Positions 19,524 to 31,520 of a stretch of 64,000 nt of DNA are shown one piece after another. The stretch covers positions 9,913,118 to 9,977,117 of the forward strand of contig WNKI01000001.1 in NCBI GenBank assembly GCA_015350385.1. Reading direction: 5' to 3'. The first letter of the stretch is position 1. Each line of letters begins with the position of its first letter. Both the position numbers and the translations under genes were made by a program. The DNA comes from Aculops lycopersici (Eukaryota; Arthropoda; Arachnida; Trombidiformes; Eriophyidae). A model generated the notes under the pieces. The model saw nothing but the letters and a program-made list of their open reading frames with translations. It made no database searches and was not told the DNA's origin.

Positions 19524-20520
19524 GAGTAAACTAAATGACACGAGAAACATCCATTAGCTTACGCGGCAAAAACGACAACAGTCTAGTGCATTTCGCCTCC
19601 CACTTGTTGCTGTGTTGTGCAATCTTTTTCCCAACACTCGAACGTCGGCTACATCATCAACAACAATAACAGCTTGCCGGGCGTCTTGCTAGAATGTCCT
19701 CTCTTTTTTGTTGCTTGGATTGGAGTTTGCTATCATGCTTTCGTTGATACCTATTCCAGTATCGAAGGGCGATTCTAACTCGTCGAGTTGTCCTCGACTG
19801 GCTGACGTCATTGTGGTTGTTGGTGGGAAGACAAAAACAACAGCCAGGTTTGGAATGGAATGCAGAAAGGGGCTATCTGTCGCGGTGAAACTACCACTTT
19901 TATTTGATTGGTCATTCTTTACAGTCGCATTTTTTAGAGATTGAAATTTTGTGGAAAGGTGAGCTTATCAACGGTAAAATATAAATTGAATTTTTTGATA
20001 TTGTAATTGGCTGACAAGATTTTAATCACACTACACGAGAATACCGACGTGTACGTCGAGCAACTATCTACCTGTGCGAGCATGAACTGTTGATTACAAA
20101 ATTCCCTCTAGGTTGTTAAACCATTCTATGCGAGGGGGTGTGTCATTATATTGAGGATTGATCGATAGACGAGCTCACTTGACCAATCAATAAGAAGTGT
20201 GTACGCGTAAACAAGCGATATTCAATCAACGATGTTGCCGAGCTTATTGGCTTGGTACGTGCGGCACTGGAGGCGCGCCACTAAGCTCAGCCGCACAACA
20301 AGTGGCAGCGACAGTGAAAGCGACTGCAACGAAGCTTGGCGGCGACAAGTTGACTTAAAAATGTCGTCTTCTTCCACTTCCAATGGTAGACAACAAAGAG
20401 CATGCAATTCATAGATAAGAGCAGAGTTTTCATTCCAAATCCGAATCCAAGTAGATAGACCAATATTATATTAATCTTTCCGTCTTTTGTGAATTATATC
20501 ATCGAGGCTATTTGATAATC
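19524..20520. other. Region between INPP5E and neutral ceramidase
   Basis: About 1 kb of upstream DNA for the ceramidase gene. The open frames at 19708-19944 and 20232-20414 have no domain, composition or poly(A) support. CCACTTG words occur at 19600-19606 and, inverted, at 20299-20305. Confidence 0.5.
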
Positions 20521-23203
20521 ATGCAAGCAATAACTTATACAACTTTTCTCTTGCTCTCGCTGAGCTTGACGAGCCCAGTGCTCGGCGAATATCTGATCGG
20601 TGCAGGTATTGCCGATATCACGGGCCCCGCGGCCGACATAAATCTGATGGGTTACGCAAAACCAAACCAAGACTCGGGTGGCATCCACTTGAGACTGTTC
20701 AGTCGATCTATTATCATCGAGGATCAATCGGGACAAAGAATACTCTACTCGAGTTTAGACAATGGAATGATCTCACAACTCTTGCGGGTTCAGGTACTCA
20801 AGCGATTAGGCGAAAAGTTTGGCACCGCAATGTTCAACGAGACGAACGTAATGATGACGGGTAAGTTTGAAATCAATCTCTATCATTATTTAGGATAATA
20901 CTCCACATACTAAATTCCAAATCTAACTCTCCCTCTCTCTCTCTCTTCCTAACGGCACATCGAAACCCATAGCAACCCATACTCACTCGGCGCCGGGTGG
21001 CTTCTTTCAGTACATGCTATACAATACTCCATCGGCTGGTTTCATTGCGCAAACTCTACAGGCTTTGGTCGACGGAATCATACGAAGTGTTGAGAGGGCA
21101 AATGAGAATCTGCAACCAGGTAAGATTTACTTCACCCAGGGCAAGCTGTATGATGCAAGCATCAATAGAAGTCCCACTTCCTATGCAAACAATCCCGCCG
21201 AGGAGAAGGCATTGTACAAAGAGGATACAGACAAGACTATGTATTTGCTTAGAATTGTGGACAAAAACGACGAGCCCATTGCAATGATCAATTGGTTTGC
21301 AGTCCATGGAACCAGCATGAACAATACCAACCACCTAATTAGCAGTGACAACAAGGGATACGCCTCGCTCTTGTTCGAGCAAGAATTCAACCAACCCAAC
21401 ACTTTGCCAGGTAAGGGCAAGTTTGTAGCCATTTTTGCTCAGGCCAACGAGGGCGACGTCTCGCCAAACACTCGAGGGCCTAGGTGCATTGATACAGGGT
21501 TACCTTGCGACACTCACACGAGCACCTGTGGAAATCCGCCAAGAAACGAGATGTGCATTGCTTTTGGTCCGGGAAAGGATATGTTTGAGTCAACCAAGAT
21601 CATTGCCTACAAACAATACTACAAGGCGCGTCAATTGTTCATTGACAAGACGTCGCAAGAGCTCATCACTGGACCCGTGCGCTTCGTTCACGAGCACATT
21701 GATATGACGCAACAGGTGGTGCCTAATTACAAGTCTTTCAGCGATCTAGCTCGTCGCCGTAAGTTGAAGCGAGACATTAAGTTGAATAGCACCTACAATA
21801 CTTGCACTCCAGCTTTAGGTTACAGTTTTGCCGCCGGAACCACCGATGGGCCTGGAGCCTTTGATTTTCATCAAGGTCACACTGCCTCGTCGAGGTACTG
21901 GAACATGGTGCGTGACTTTTTGCGCAAACCCTCGGAGAAATCGATCGAGTGCCAGATGCCAAAGCAAATTCTACTCGCCACCGGAGAGATGGACTTTCCC
22001 TACATGTGGCATCCAAAGGTGGTGCCAACTCAGATCCTAATGATCGGCCAGCTAGCCATTGTTGGCTTACCTGGCGAGTTCACCACAATGTCCGGCCGGC
22101 GAGTGCGCAACGCAGTCCACGCTGCCCTGACTGGAACCGACGAGTTGAATCTCATCACCGAGGAGGTGGTTGTTGATCTTGGACCCGAGGACAAGGACGA
22201 GTCGGCGGTAACAATGCAGCCAAACGTCGGTCACAAAAACAACACAATCCCGGGCGACGAGCGAGAAGAGTTAAGGCGAGCAAAGCGTGAGGTAATCGAC
22301 AACCAGAAACCGAAAAACATTAAGGTGGTGCTGTCGGGATTATCAAACATCTACACTTCTTACATAACAACAGTGGAAGAGTACGAGGTGCAAAGGTACG
22401 AGGGAGGCTCCACTCTCTATGGGCCCCACACGCTGCAAGCCTACATCAATCAGTTCAGGAAGCTAGCCACTCATTTGGCCAAGAACCAAGCTATCGGACC
22501 GGACAAGTTGCAGCCACCTGACTTGACCAAGAGCCTGTTCACCATTAAGGCTGGTGTCATATTCGATGGCTCTCCCCGGGGCGAAGTTTTTGGTTCAGTG
22601 ACTCGCGATGTTTCAACCAACAAAACTTACAAATGTCGTGAGCTTGTCAGCGCCTCTTTTGTCGCTGGAAACCCGAGAAACGACCTGAAGCAAGAGGAAT
22701 CCTTCCTCTATGTTGACAAGTTTGTTCCATCAGTCAACGGCCATAGCGATAGGGGCTCTTGGATACCTGTTGCCTCGGATGCCTCGTGGGAGACCAAGTT
22801 CATTTGGGAGAGGACTAGCACGCTTCTAGGTGAGAGTCAAGCTATCATCGAGTGGGACATACCAAGCAACTGCGAGTCGGGAGTCTACAGGTTGCGTCAC
22901 TTGGGTGCGAGCAAGAATATTTTCCAACACATCGGCCAGTACGTCGGAGTTTCATCGCCCTTCAAGGTTGTCGGCGACAAGAAGGAAGTTGGAGATACTG
23001 AGCTAGAGGCTACATATCAGGAAGCCATCAAGGAAAACACGGTGCCCATAGTTGGCAAGGGCAAAGATTCAATAAGTGAAAAAGATGATGGTGATGCAGT
23101 TAGACGAACCTCGAGGGTAGAGAAGGCAGACGAGCTTGACACTGGATTCTCGCCAGTCCAGATGCTGACCAACTGGTTCAAGAATTGGAGAAACAACAAT
23201 TAA
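20521..23203 (+). CDS. CDase: Neutral ceramidase (two exons)
   Basis: Join of 20521-20860 and 20973-23203 (856 residues); the 112-bp intron has GTAAGT at 20861 and AG at 20971-20972. It hydrolyses ceramide to sphingosine and fatty acid at the cell surface or outside the cell. The ATG at 20521 opens a signal peptide ending near VLG. Splicing rebuilds the metal-binding THTHS motif, which is split by the intron. Further family motifs are NWFAVHGTSM, the catalytic-serine motif NEGDVSPN, and the C-terminal immunoglobulin-like domain. It is longer than the usual 700-780 residues because of a charged insertion (about 530-590) and an 80-residue charged tail. Poly(A) signal at 23367-23372; convergent with the DHRS7-type gene. 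Confidence 0.94.
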
Positions 23204-23366
23204 CAATTAATTTCATAATAATACAAGACATATCACAAAAGTACATCGTAAAGCGCACGATTAATAGGATGCAACGAGATCTCATCATCAAATGGATGCA
23301 CCACAAAGAACCAACACCAAATTGCAAAACTTGTGATACTCGAGAGTCAAGTCGTGTACTTCACTA

Positions 23367-23372
23367 AATAAA
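23367..23372 (+). terminator. Neutral ceramidase poly(A) signal
   Basis: AATAAA 164 bp after the ceramidase stop codon, before the convergent DHRS7-type gene. Confidence 0.6.
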
Positions 23373-23578
23373 AGTACATGTTGAATGAAACTAATGATTT
23401 AGTTTTGGGTTAAGAACTAGAAATTGATTTATGGGTTTGTATTGATGCATTGCTTGTTAATCTTGGTAGTGTGACCTTTTTCGTGTGGTTGAAAGCGACC
23501 TGCATTTGTTTCTGCAGTTCATATTAAAAATACAATTTGTTGGTCCCTCTATCTCTTCTTACCTTTATATTGCATAGA

Positions 23579-24544
23579 CTATTTGCCCTCGCGAATCTTC
23601 ATCAGTTTCTCTTCGGTCATAAACTTGGTAAAAATTAATTGAAGCACATTGGGTAAGTATTGGGATAAGTAGCAGACTGTTAGAACGGGCTGGATAGAAA
23701 TCCAAGCCACATTGACTCGATTGATGATGGCAACGAAACACAATTTTGCACAACGTTCTGTACTCATCCTCTTGGAATCAGGTGCGTGGGATTTGTTTAC
23801 TTGAACACCTGGTTGCTCCGTGAACGAAGTCTCAAGGATTCTCGAAAATACCGGACCTGGGCACAAGAGGGTAACCTTGATGTTCTTGTAGCCCTCAACT
23901 CGAAGAGTCTCAAAGTATCCATGTAGAGCGTACTTGGTTCCACTGTAGGTGCACGAGAATGGGGCTGGACAAATTCCGGCCACCGACGAGGTGACGGCTA
24001 TTTGGCCAACATAGTTTGTCTTGTACCAATGGTCAACCACAATTCTGGTCAAATGAACTGGCCCAAATACATTGAGCCTAAACATTTGCTCGTCCACCTC
24101 AATGTCGATCTTCTCGAAGGCGGCCCGCTGCGTTCGGCCGGCATTGTTGACCAGTACATCTATTTGCTTAAAGTGGCCCATGATTCGATCAAAAGCTTGT
24201 CTGTGGGCAGCGTAATCGGTGATATCAAATGGAACAACGAGGACATCATTTACTCCTAGAGTAGGATTGATATCTAAACACTTGGACTTGACTGCGTCTA
24301 GCCTGGCTAAGTTAGTTCCACTCAACACAAGCCGACATCCAACTTTGGCGAACTCATAGGCAATAAATTCACCAATTCCCGACGAGGCTCCGGTGATCCA
24401 AACTACCTGGCCCCTCAGGTGCTGCGAGTAGATTGGACTCGAGCAAAACTTGTCCAAGAGCCACAGGTAAACATGACAGTCGAGGCGGCTAAAACCATAG
24501 GCGCAAAGGCCGATTATCATGAGCAGGATAATAGCAAATAACAT
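23579..24544 (-). CDS. DHRS7: Short-chain dehydrogenase/reductase, DHRS7 type
   Basis: 321 residues, one exon. An N-terminal hydrophobic anchor (1-20) precedes a Rossmann domain: cofactor motif TGASSGIGE (about 52-60), structural NNAG, a catalytic serine in VTSSVAG and the active-site pair in YSGTK (YxxxK). The C-terminal block RMSTERCAKL and a second hydrophobic stretch fit the DHRS7/DHRS7B group, which are ER-membrane reductases of retinoid or steroid-like substrates. The exact substrate cannot be told from sequence. It is convergent with neutral ceramidase, with stops 376 bp apart. Confidence 0.9.
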   Translation of the reverse strand: MLFAIILLMIIGLCAYGFSRLDCHVYLWLLDKFCSSPIYSQHLRGQVVWITGASSGIGEFIAYEFAKVGCRLVLSGTNLARLDAVKSKCLDINPTLGVNDVLVVPFDITDYAAHRQAFDRIMGHFKQIDVLVNNAGRTQRAAFEKIDIEVDEQMFRLNVFGPVHLTRIVVDHWYKTNYVGQIAVTSSVAGICPAPFSCTYSGTKYALHGYFETLRVEGYKNIKVTLLCPGPVFSRILETSFTEQPGVQVNKSHAPDSKRMSTERCAKLCFVAIINRVNVAWISIQPVLTVCYLSQYLPNVLQLIFTKFMTEEKLMKIREGK

Positions 24545-25051
24545 GGCGATTTAGTTATAAGTAACGTGAGATAATATTGCTTGTTGCTTCGTTGTTAGTT
24601 ACGGTATTGCATCTGTTGCTTGCCCTACAGTATTCGTTTCGTTTACAGTATTTAATATTATGTTCTTTTTCTAACTAGGAACTAAGATGCTCAAGATTTT
24701 CGCACCTTTGTGTCAATACTGTCAATACAATATGACAGGTGGCTTCAAGTGTAAGGTTACTCAGTCAAATAATATGTAGGTCGAAGAGGCTTCGGTGTGG
24801 GGGAGAAGAAGATAGTTGAGGGTAAATTACAAAATAGGCTTATCAAAGTAATTGGACATGATGTCAGCTGATCCGTAGAAGAGAAATTCCACATTTTCTC
24901 CCTCATGTGCCATCAGGCGAGTTTTCAGGTGCATTGTCGAGCATGGTGCAGTGGTCGTTGAAAGTCAATGGGCCTTTCTATACGTGAGCTCGAGACTACG
25001 GTTTTTACAATGGAGAGCGAGAGTGAATGCATCTATTGCACTTGCTCTCTG

Positions 25052-25401
25052 GCCAGGCGTCAATGCACACAAAGTCCCATAGGCCTCTCTGTGTCTACCG
25101 ACTCCACTCGTTGCCTCAGTTGCATGATCATGAACTCAGCGCTCACCAAACAACCTGTAAGAGTTGGTTTCTTTTTGTTTGAGCTACGTCCTTTCAGCCT
25201 ATCACTTGTTGTAACTCGCGCACCGAGTCAATAACAGATTGCCACTTACCCAGCAAATAGCTACAGCCGAAAACCATGGCTACGTTCGGAGCTTTCAGAC
25301 TAATATTATCCTCTGTCGAGCTAGCAGCAAGCACCGAGCTGGATTTGAACAGGTAGAAAGTGGCGCCGAGCTTGCCGCCCGGCACCGATGAAGGGGAGAT
25401 C
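25052..25401 (-). CDS. Candidate two-exon membrane-like ORF (uncertain)
   Basis: On the minus strand an open frame of about 50 codons ends at a strong donor, CTGG then GTAAGT, at plus 25251-25246. A downstream acceptor CTCTTACAG, near plus 25160, is followed by about 35 more in-frame codons to a TGA. The joined frame has a hydrophobic stretch across the junction (AMVFGCSYLLG joined to CLVSAEFMIM). No ATG is visible in the first part; it is preceded by a TAG that could be an acceptor, so upstream exons would be needed. I do not recognise the family. It may be chance. Confidence 0.25.
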
Positions 25402-27062
25402 AGCTAGCTAGCCGATTGAGTGGCCATAAGAGGAAATTGAATTTAAGCTCAATCTCGTAATAGTGACAGTGATAGTAATATTAATAGTGTTAGCAATGGC
25501 AACAGTATTGCGAGTCATTTCCACTTTCGAAGTGAACTCCGTTGTCGTTCTTTTCTATTTCTCTATTCTGTATCACAGCCAGGCATTAGGTAATCGATCA
25601 ATTGATTGATTGGCTAGCTGCCTTTCTGTTCCCTTTATTTATTGTCTGTGGTTTCAGCTTGAGCTCACACTGCAACCGCGAATTACCTTTTACTGCCACA
25701 GCCACAACCGCCGTCGCCGCCGTCAAGATACCGCAAGGGCGAGAGAAAGAAACTAGCTGGCTGTCTGAAACTGCAAGGCAGCGGAAAGTGGCGAGAGCTC
25801 TTGACGTAATGGCGGCTCTCAGGCTCACCGTTCTGAACTCACGCTAGTTGATACCTGGATTTGGGTATGTTTCCATCGATCGCCAGACAAGCAAGTGAGT
25901 CTCTCTTTGCTGAGCCAATGGACTGAGAGACAATTGGATTTGGCCAATAAAAGTTGAGCTGGTATCTCTGTGTCGCTGGCGCAAAACTTACTCACAACAC
26001 AATCGATTTAACAGTACTTTAACTGGAGTCAAGTTTCGACCTGACAGTTGGCGCTTACAGTTTGAACCTTCCTTCCATTGGCAGGATATAACAAATTTAT
26101 TCACAGCTATAGCTTGCTAACTTCGGCTAGCTCGATCGAGAAAATGAAGAAAGCGAGTGAGAGTCAGAGAAAGACTAACGCCATTTAGTTGCTTATCTTG
26201 AATGTTAGTGACTCAAGCGAGAGTTACAAAACTCTCGCTCTAACAAACTGGCAAAACATTCGAACCGATGGTTTGCACGCAATCAACTTGTTGCTATTTT
26301 CACTGAGCAAGGTGCCAAGGGCGATTGTTTTCATCTTTTTTTCGCTTTCTTTTGCTTCAAAATCGAGATGAGATTTTTAGTCTGTCTATCTCTCCGTTTC
26401 TTAGTCTAGCAAAGGAACTCTTTCAGCTTGGTTAACAGATTGAGAGTCGTCACTCATATAGAAGCGGCGTCGACAATGACAAGTCCATATCGCACATACC
26501 TGTTGCCGCCAGTTGAATGTCGCAGGTAACTGTGAGCATGCAAAGCGTCCAACTGGCTTCGTCCACACTTCGGCAATTCTTCTCACGCGGCTCACAATGA
26601 CGAAGATGGCGACGGTGGCAGCGGCGACTAGACAAGATTAATCAGGAGAGCGAGTGGCCAAGTTTTTGTTCTGTGTTATTGTCCTCAACTTGGCATTTTT
26701 GGCCACTTTACTTTGCGGCACTAACAACAGCAACAACAACAACAGGCCAACGTCAAGACCATTGTCACGACTCCCAGAGAGTGAGAACTTGACCGCTCGG
26801 CGGCGTCACTTATGATTCTAGTCTCACGAGTCGAGCGGACAGCGAGTGCCGGCCACTTGTTTGAATGTTAATTTGCTCAAAAAACTCTCGCCAAGACTAT
26901 CACTTAGATTCGCTTGTCAAATTTGAATCCATTCTCCTTTTCTCATAAGGCGTAAACTCTCCTCTTACTCTTCGTCATCTTGAGGGAAAAATCGACTGAC
27001 TGACTGAATGATTGTCTGGTAATTGGTGGTCGCTTGGTGCTTGCTTTGTTTGCACCCATTTC

Positions 27063-27091
27063 CACAACAACAACAACAACAACAACAACAC
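27063..27091. repeat. (CAA)n microsatellite
   Basis: About nine uninterrupted CAA units in non-coding DNA. Confidence 0.9.
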
Positions 27092-28132
27092 GATGCAAGG
27101 GCGGTGGCGGCAGCGCGATTCAAGAGCGTGAAATTGCGGGCCAAGCTACTACTTGCGCCCGGTTGGCATGCCAGACCAGCTCGTTCAAAATAAAACAGAT
27201 TCCAAGTCAACAGAACATTCAACTCACCGGCCCGTCGGACTTTTCAGGGTTTTTGGGTTTTTGTCTGCCGCCTCTAGTTGTTGGCTACGTGCGTGTGATT
27301 GGAAACTAACAATAACAGATTGCAAAGATAATAATAGACTACAAGGCGGGAGTTTAGGATGGCGCTCGAAAGAATTTAGTCTCGGTGAGGCTCTCGTTCG
27401 CTCATTGGCTAGATAGAAAGTTGACTCGTTGCAAGAAGAATCTGACGCAGGGAATGAGCAGCAACAGGTGAGCGTGCAGGTATCATTCGCAGAGATGAAT
27501 GTCGGCGGCCTCCTTTGTTGCTCTGCTTTTTGCCGTATAGTTTTTCTCACTGATAATCATTACCATCTAGGTGGCCCATTAGTCAGCCGAAACGACGACG
27601 ACCGCCGCTACCATTATGATTACGATTACCACGACGACCACGATCAGTTTGCGACGAGTTTCCGATGGAGCCGAACGACGAGCTGAAAGTAAAGGCACTG
27701 AGAATCTACCTTTAACTTTTGCCTCGATCTCATGGTGGCAATCGTTTAGACGGTGGCTAGAGTGAGAATCGAGTTGGGAGTTACAAAAGCACGCAGCGAG
27801 ACTTCAAATGACTAAAGGAGATGGAATTCAATCAGTCATTCCAACTGTCAGCGTTTTTCCGCTCACTCTCTTGAATCCTTTCACCTCTGATCCAGTTGAT
27901 TCGTTTGATCATCAATCGCCCGATTCGAGCTCTGATTTTGGCCAACATTTTGATAAAGAGAAAAGTTGTTCCTGTTTTGGCTGGCTAGCTAGCTTGCCAG
28001 ATTAAGGTGGAACTAACAAAAGTAACGATGGTTACTTTTCACGCCACTCACAAGCACCAAACGGAGTCACAGTCACTCCAGTTACTAGTATCATCATGTA
28101 CTCGCTCTTTTGTGGTCGTCATCGCTCAGTAG

Positions 28133-28160
28133 TTATTATTATTATTATTATTATTATTAA
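28133..28160. repeat. (TTA)n microsatellite
   Basis: About nine TTA units followed by degenerate AT-rich units to about 28190. Confidence 0.9.
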
Positions 28161-28301
28161 TATTAATATTATTATCATTACAATTTGGCAACAATAGCGT
28201 GAAAAAGTCGTATTTTTGTGTTGGTTTTGAGTAAAAATTTTGGCTCTCGCAAATGGAGTTGGTTGATTTTGTTTGTTCCAAGATTGAAAACTAGAATTTC
28301 C

Positions 28302-28323
28302 TTCTCTCTCTCTCTCTCTCTCT
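28302..28323. repeat. (CT)n microsatellite
   Basis: About ten CT units; pyrimidine-rich on the plus strand. Confidence 0.85.
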
Positions 28324-29038
28324 TTCTACAAAGTCCTATTCTATTCTCCTGTTCCGTTGGTCGTAGCCGAGAACTCGAACTGCAAGTTCAGGTTTGAGTT
28401 GTACTTTCGTTGGTCTAGTTGTTACTTCAAGTTTGTTCTGGCAGCATAAGCTTTTCTCGTTCGTGTTTAGAATTAGTGGTGGTGGTTGCGGGGATAGGGA
28501 AATTCTATAGTCCATCAGGGATACTAGTGGTGGTGGGGGTATTTGAGGGTGGGTGTATAGGTGGTCTTGCAATCAACAGGTTGTTGTTGTTGTTGTCGCT
28601 GTTGTCAGAGTGAGTGTTACCCGCGCGCTGCACCTCCGCTTCCGTAGAATAGTGGCAGCGACGGCCTCTGAGCTTCGACTCTCTTGTTGCTTGGTCCCCT
28701 GAGTTTGTAATAGGAATTCACGCGCTACAATCAAATTGAACAGCTTGTTTTCTTCTTAATATTTGAGTTCTTAGTCCGGTCCGGATAGTAAATGTATAAT
28801 GAGCTTGTGTTTCTTTGTGTATGTATGTGTTTTGATTCAATTCGATTCGAGTAAAATTTTCTATCTATTTTCTAATGATCCCCGCGGAGGTTTGTAGAAA
28901 ATCTTGCGCGTTAGCTAATTGCATTTGCTTGAGTTGTTCCCCTCGAGGAGTGTAAATTAGTGGCTCGTTGGAGTAATGAAGTAATTTGCAATAGGTGACT
29001 AAAAAATATATACCTCCCTACACAACAAATTAACAACC

Positions 29039-31520
29039 TCAAGACATGTAGGTGGCCCCGTGGTGGTGCAGGTGGTGATTTGAGCCAGCGTCCAGCTCCT
29101 CCAACGAATCGTGTCTTCGTCGCCGACTAAAGCTTATGGCCGCCGACGTGAGCAGCATGGTAATAATTTGATACAATAGTAGGGAACCGCAAGCGGCCAA
29201 GATGAGCAATCGATTATCGAAGAACCAATCGGAAATCTTTTGCCTGCACCCGACTGAGTTTAAAATTTTGTTTGCCTGTAGGCGGCCGCCCGTTGAGATA
29301 CTTGAATTGTCGTCTAATATCAGATTTCCCGCCGACTCCACGTTGCTTGGTAGAAGTGGCTCTCTATGGTAGCAAGATTGATCAATATCGCGCGAGGACT
29401 CATAGTCGCTTGGTCCACTTAGACCGCAACAGACTAATTGTTCCTGGATTAAATAATGCGACTTTGCGTTTAGCTCCTGCCAGCTCTGGTCAATTAGTTG
29501 ACTGGAGTTTGCCTTAAAGATGCTAATGGTCAGGATGGCGCCAACTTCGGCAAGGATAATAAGGAAGGATAAAATCAAGAAGAGTTTCAGTAGGATGCTG
29601 TTCTTCTTGCTCGCGCCCGTCCACCCGAGCAGACCTGTTGATCGTTTTGGTATTATTTGTTGTGTTGTGTTGTGTTGCGGGATTGAATTAGATTGAGATT
29701 GCGGTTAGTTGGTCGGACGGCGGGTTATAAATAATATTCATGAGTTCACTTGGCCAGTTTAATCCGTATCTTTGGAGGCTCAAATCCAAAGAGAGACTAG
29801 GGGCTCGACATGTGGTAGAAAATGATAATGGAGTAGAGGTAAGAATGATGCTGCATCTTGGCGCGCAGGTGACGGCTAGCCGGTGAGATCGATAAGCGAG
29901 ACTCATCTTACGCTCGCTGACTGATTCACTGGCTCGCCGACTGCACGAAAGCGAAGCGCGTGAGTGGCAATTTTCCAAACGCAACAGGTGGTTCCAATTG
30001 GTGGACTCGCAAATTTTCTTTCCGTGGACAATCGGTGAGAGGAATTTAGCGGAGAGGAGATCGAGAAAAGCACTTACCGTCTAGGAATAGTAAACCACCA
30101 AAACCTAGTGTGAAATATGTCACTGGCTGCAAATTGGAAATAGAAATTGTTTTCCAAGTTTTTGATTGCGGGAGATGGAAAGTAGATTGGAAATGCTGTT
30201 AGTTGGCTACTATTTCATCATCACCATCCTCAACTCTAAGGTGGGATCTGAGATTTCAATCTGTCTGCTAGCTTCCCACTATAACCAAGTGCATTGTTCC
30301 TATCCTCGTTGTCATCAGTGTCGTCTTGTCCAGAGTCTAGAGCGTAGGTTTTAGACTTGAATCATAAGAGCCATTGAGAACCACTGAGATTGTAGCGACG
30401 AATGAAAGCTCCATCCCCATCTAAAACAAAAGGGAGAATTGTCTACTCACCAATTTTCCATCAATCAACTGGTTGAGGTTCGATGATGTGGCTATTGTCC
30501 ATAGGCAGATGGAGATGATTATTGTACCGGCGAGCTAAATTAGTTGGTTCGTTTCAGATTGAATTGGATGGCCGATTGTTGGATGATACGAGCCAGGTGA
30601 TACGAGAAAGCAAGGGTAAACGTTTTGCAGATGAGCGGAAGCGTTAAGGCGAGTCCGTTTGTTTGGACGTTATTGTGGCGGAGGTTATTGTTTACGTTGT
30701 GTAATTGTTCCCAGTTCAACAATGGAAAAAGTGCACACCACGGCAACAAACATATCCGGCCAATTGTGAGTCGGTGTTGTTTGTTTTTTCAGATCAAGTT
30801 GTTGGTTTTAGGATGAAACTTTTGGTTAGTTACTCGGTTTTGGTTGGTAGGTCGATTGTGTTGCCGTTTTGTTTTCTAGTAGCCCGCCTAATAGAGTAGA
30901 GCAAGCTAACCAACCAACTAAATCCCTTTGCCCGACTGACTAACAAGTACACCGATTGCTGATTGACATCAACACAGCGGTTCGGCGCTCAAACCTACAA
31001 GCTAAGCATAACGAGCAAAAGGCGAAGCCACTTGTTTGATCTTGCAATTTGATTGTTTCTTTTGGGCGTCGCCAGCCGCCACTTCTCTCGCTGGTCCATC
31101 AGCTGGACAAACTATGAAAACTATCGATTGTGTGTAGCAGCTTTCGTCGAGTACATAGCCTAATTAGACCCGCCAAATCGATAATGATGAGCCTGTCAAT
31201 TTGTCTCCATTCTCTATTCAACAATCTTGTTTCGTCTCATTCCCTCTTGTCTTGTCTTCCGTTGACAAGCAGACAAGTGTCTTCATTTTGGGCCACAGGA
31301 ACCAAGTAGCGAGGGAGCAAGCAAGCGAGAGTCAACAAGTTGTTACATCTACATCATTAACAGCTACACCAAAACCAACCGTCCGCTTGACTTCTCTGTC
31401 TCAATCTTGAATCTTCTTTTTCCTTTACTCTCATGCAACTACAAAGAATAAGCCACTTACCCATGTGAAAAATGCCAATAGGCCGACGAGATGCCTAACA
31501 ATTACCTTCACGCAACCCAT
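29039..31520 (-). CDS. Tetraspanin, four coding exons
   Basis: Join on the minus strand of 31461-31520, 30451-30534, 30078-30126 and 29039-29634, giving 262 residues. Introns of 926, 324 and 443 bp all have GT donors (GTAAGT, GTGAGT, GTAAGT) and AG acceptors (TTTAG, TTGCAG, CAACAG), and the phases join without a break. The product begins MGC, a palmitoylation-type start. TM1 and TM2 precede LGWTGASKKN (the family's LGCCGAxxEN position), then TM3, a large loop with VCCGLSGPSDY plus later cysteines (SCYHRE, GCRQK), TM4 and a histidine-rich cytoplasmic tail. Tetraspanins organise membrane protein complexes. An acceptor-like CTACAG lies 5 nt before the ATG, so a 5'-UTR intron is likely. It is unusually intron-rich for this window. 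Which tetraspanin it is cannot be told. Confidence 0.9.

Larger units (their letters stand above)
24545..29038. other. Gene-poor region between DHRS7-type gene and tetraspanin
   Basis: About 4.5 kb with no firm gene. It contains microsatellites, candidate spliced exons at 25052-25401, a splice-donor-like site on the minus strand near 26505 (CAACAG then GTATGT) preceded by a hydrophobic open frame, and a plus-strand donor-like CAACAG/GTGAGC near 27470. These could be exons or leaders of an intron-bearing gene I cannot resolve. Confidence 0.4.
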
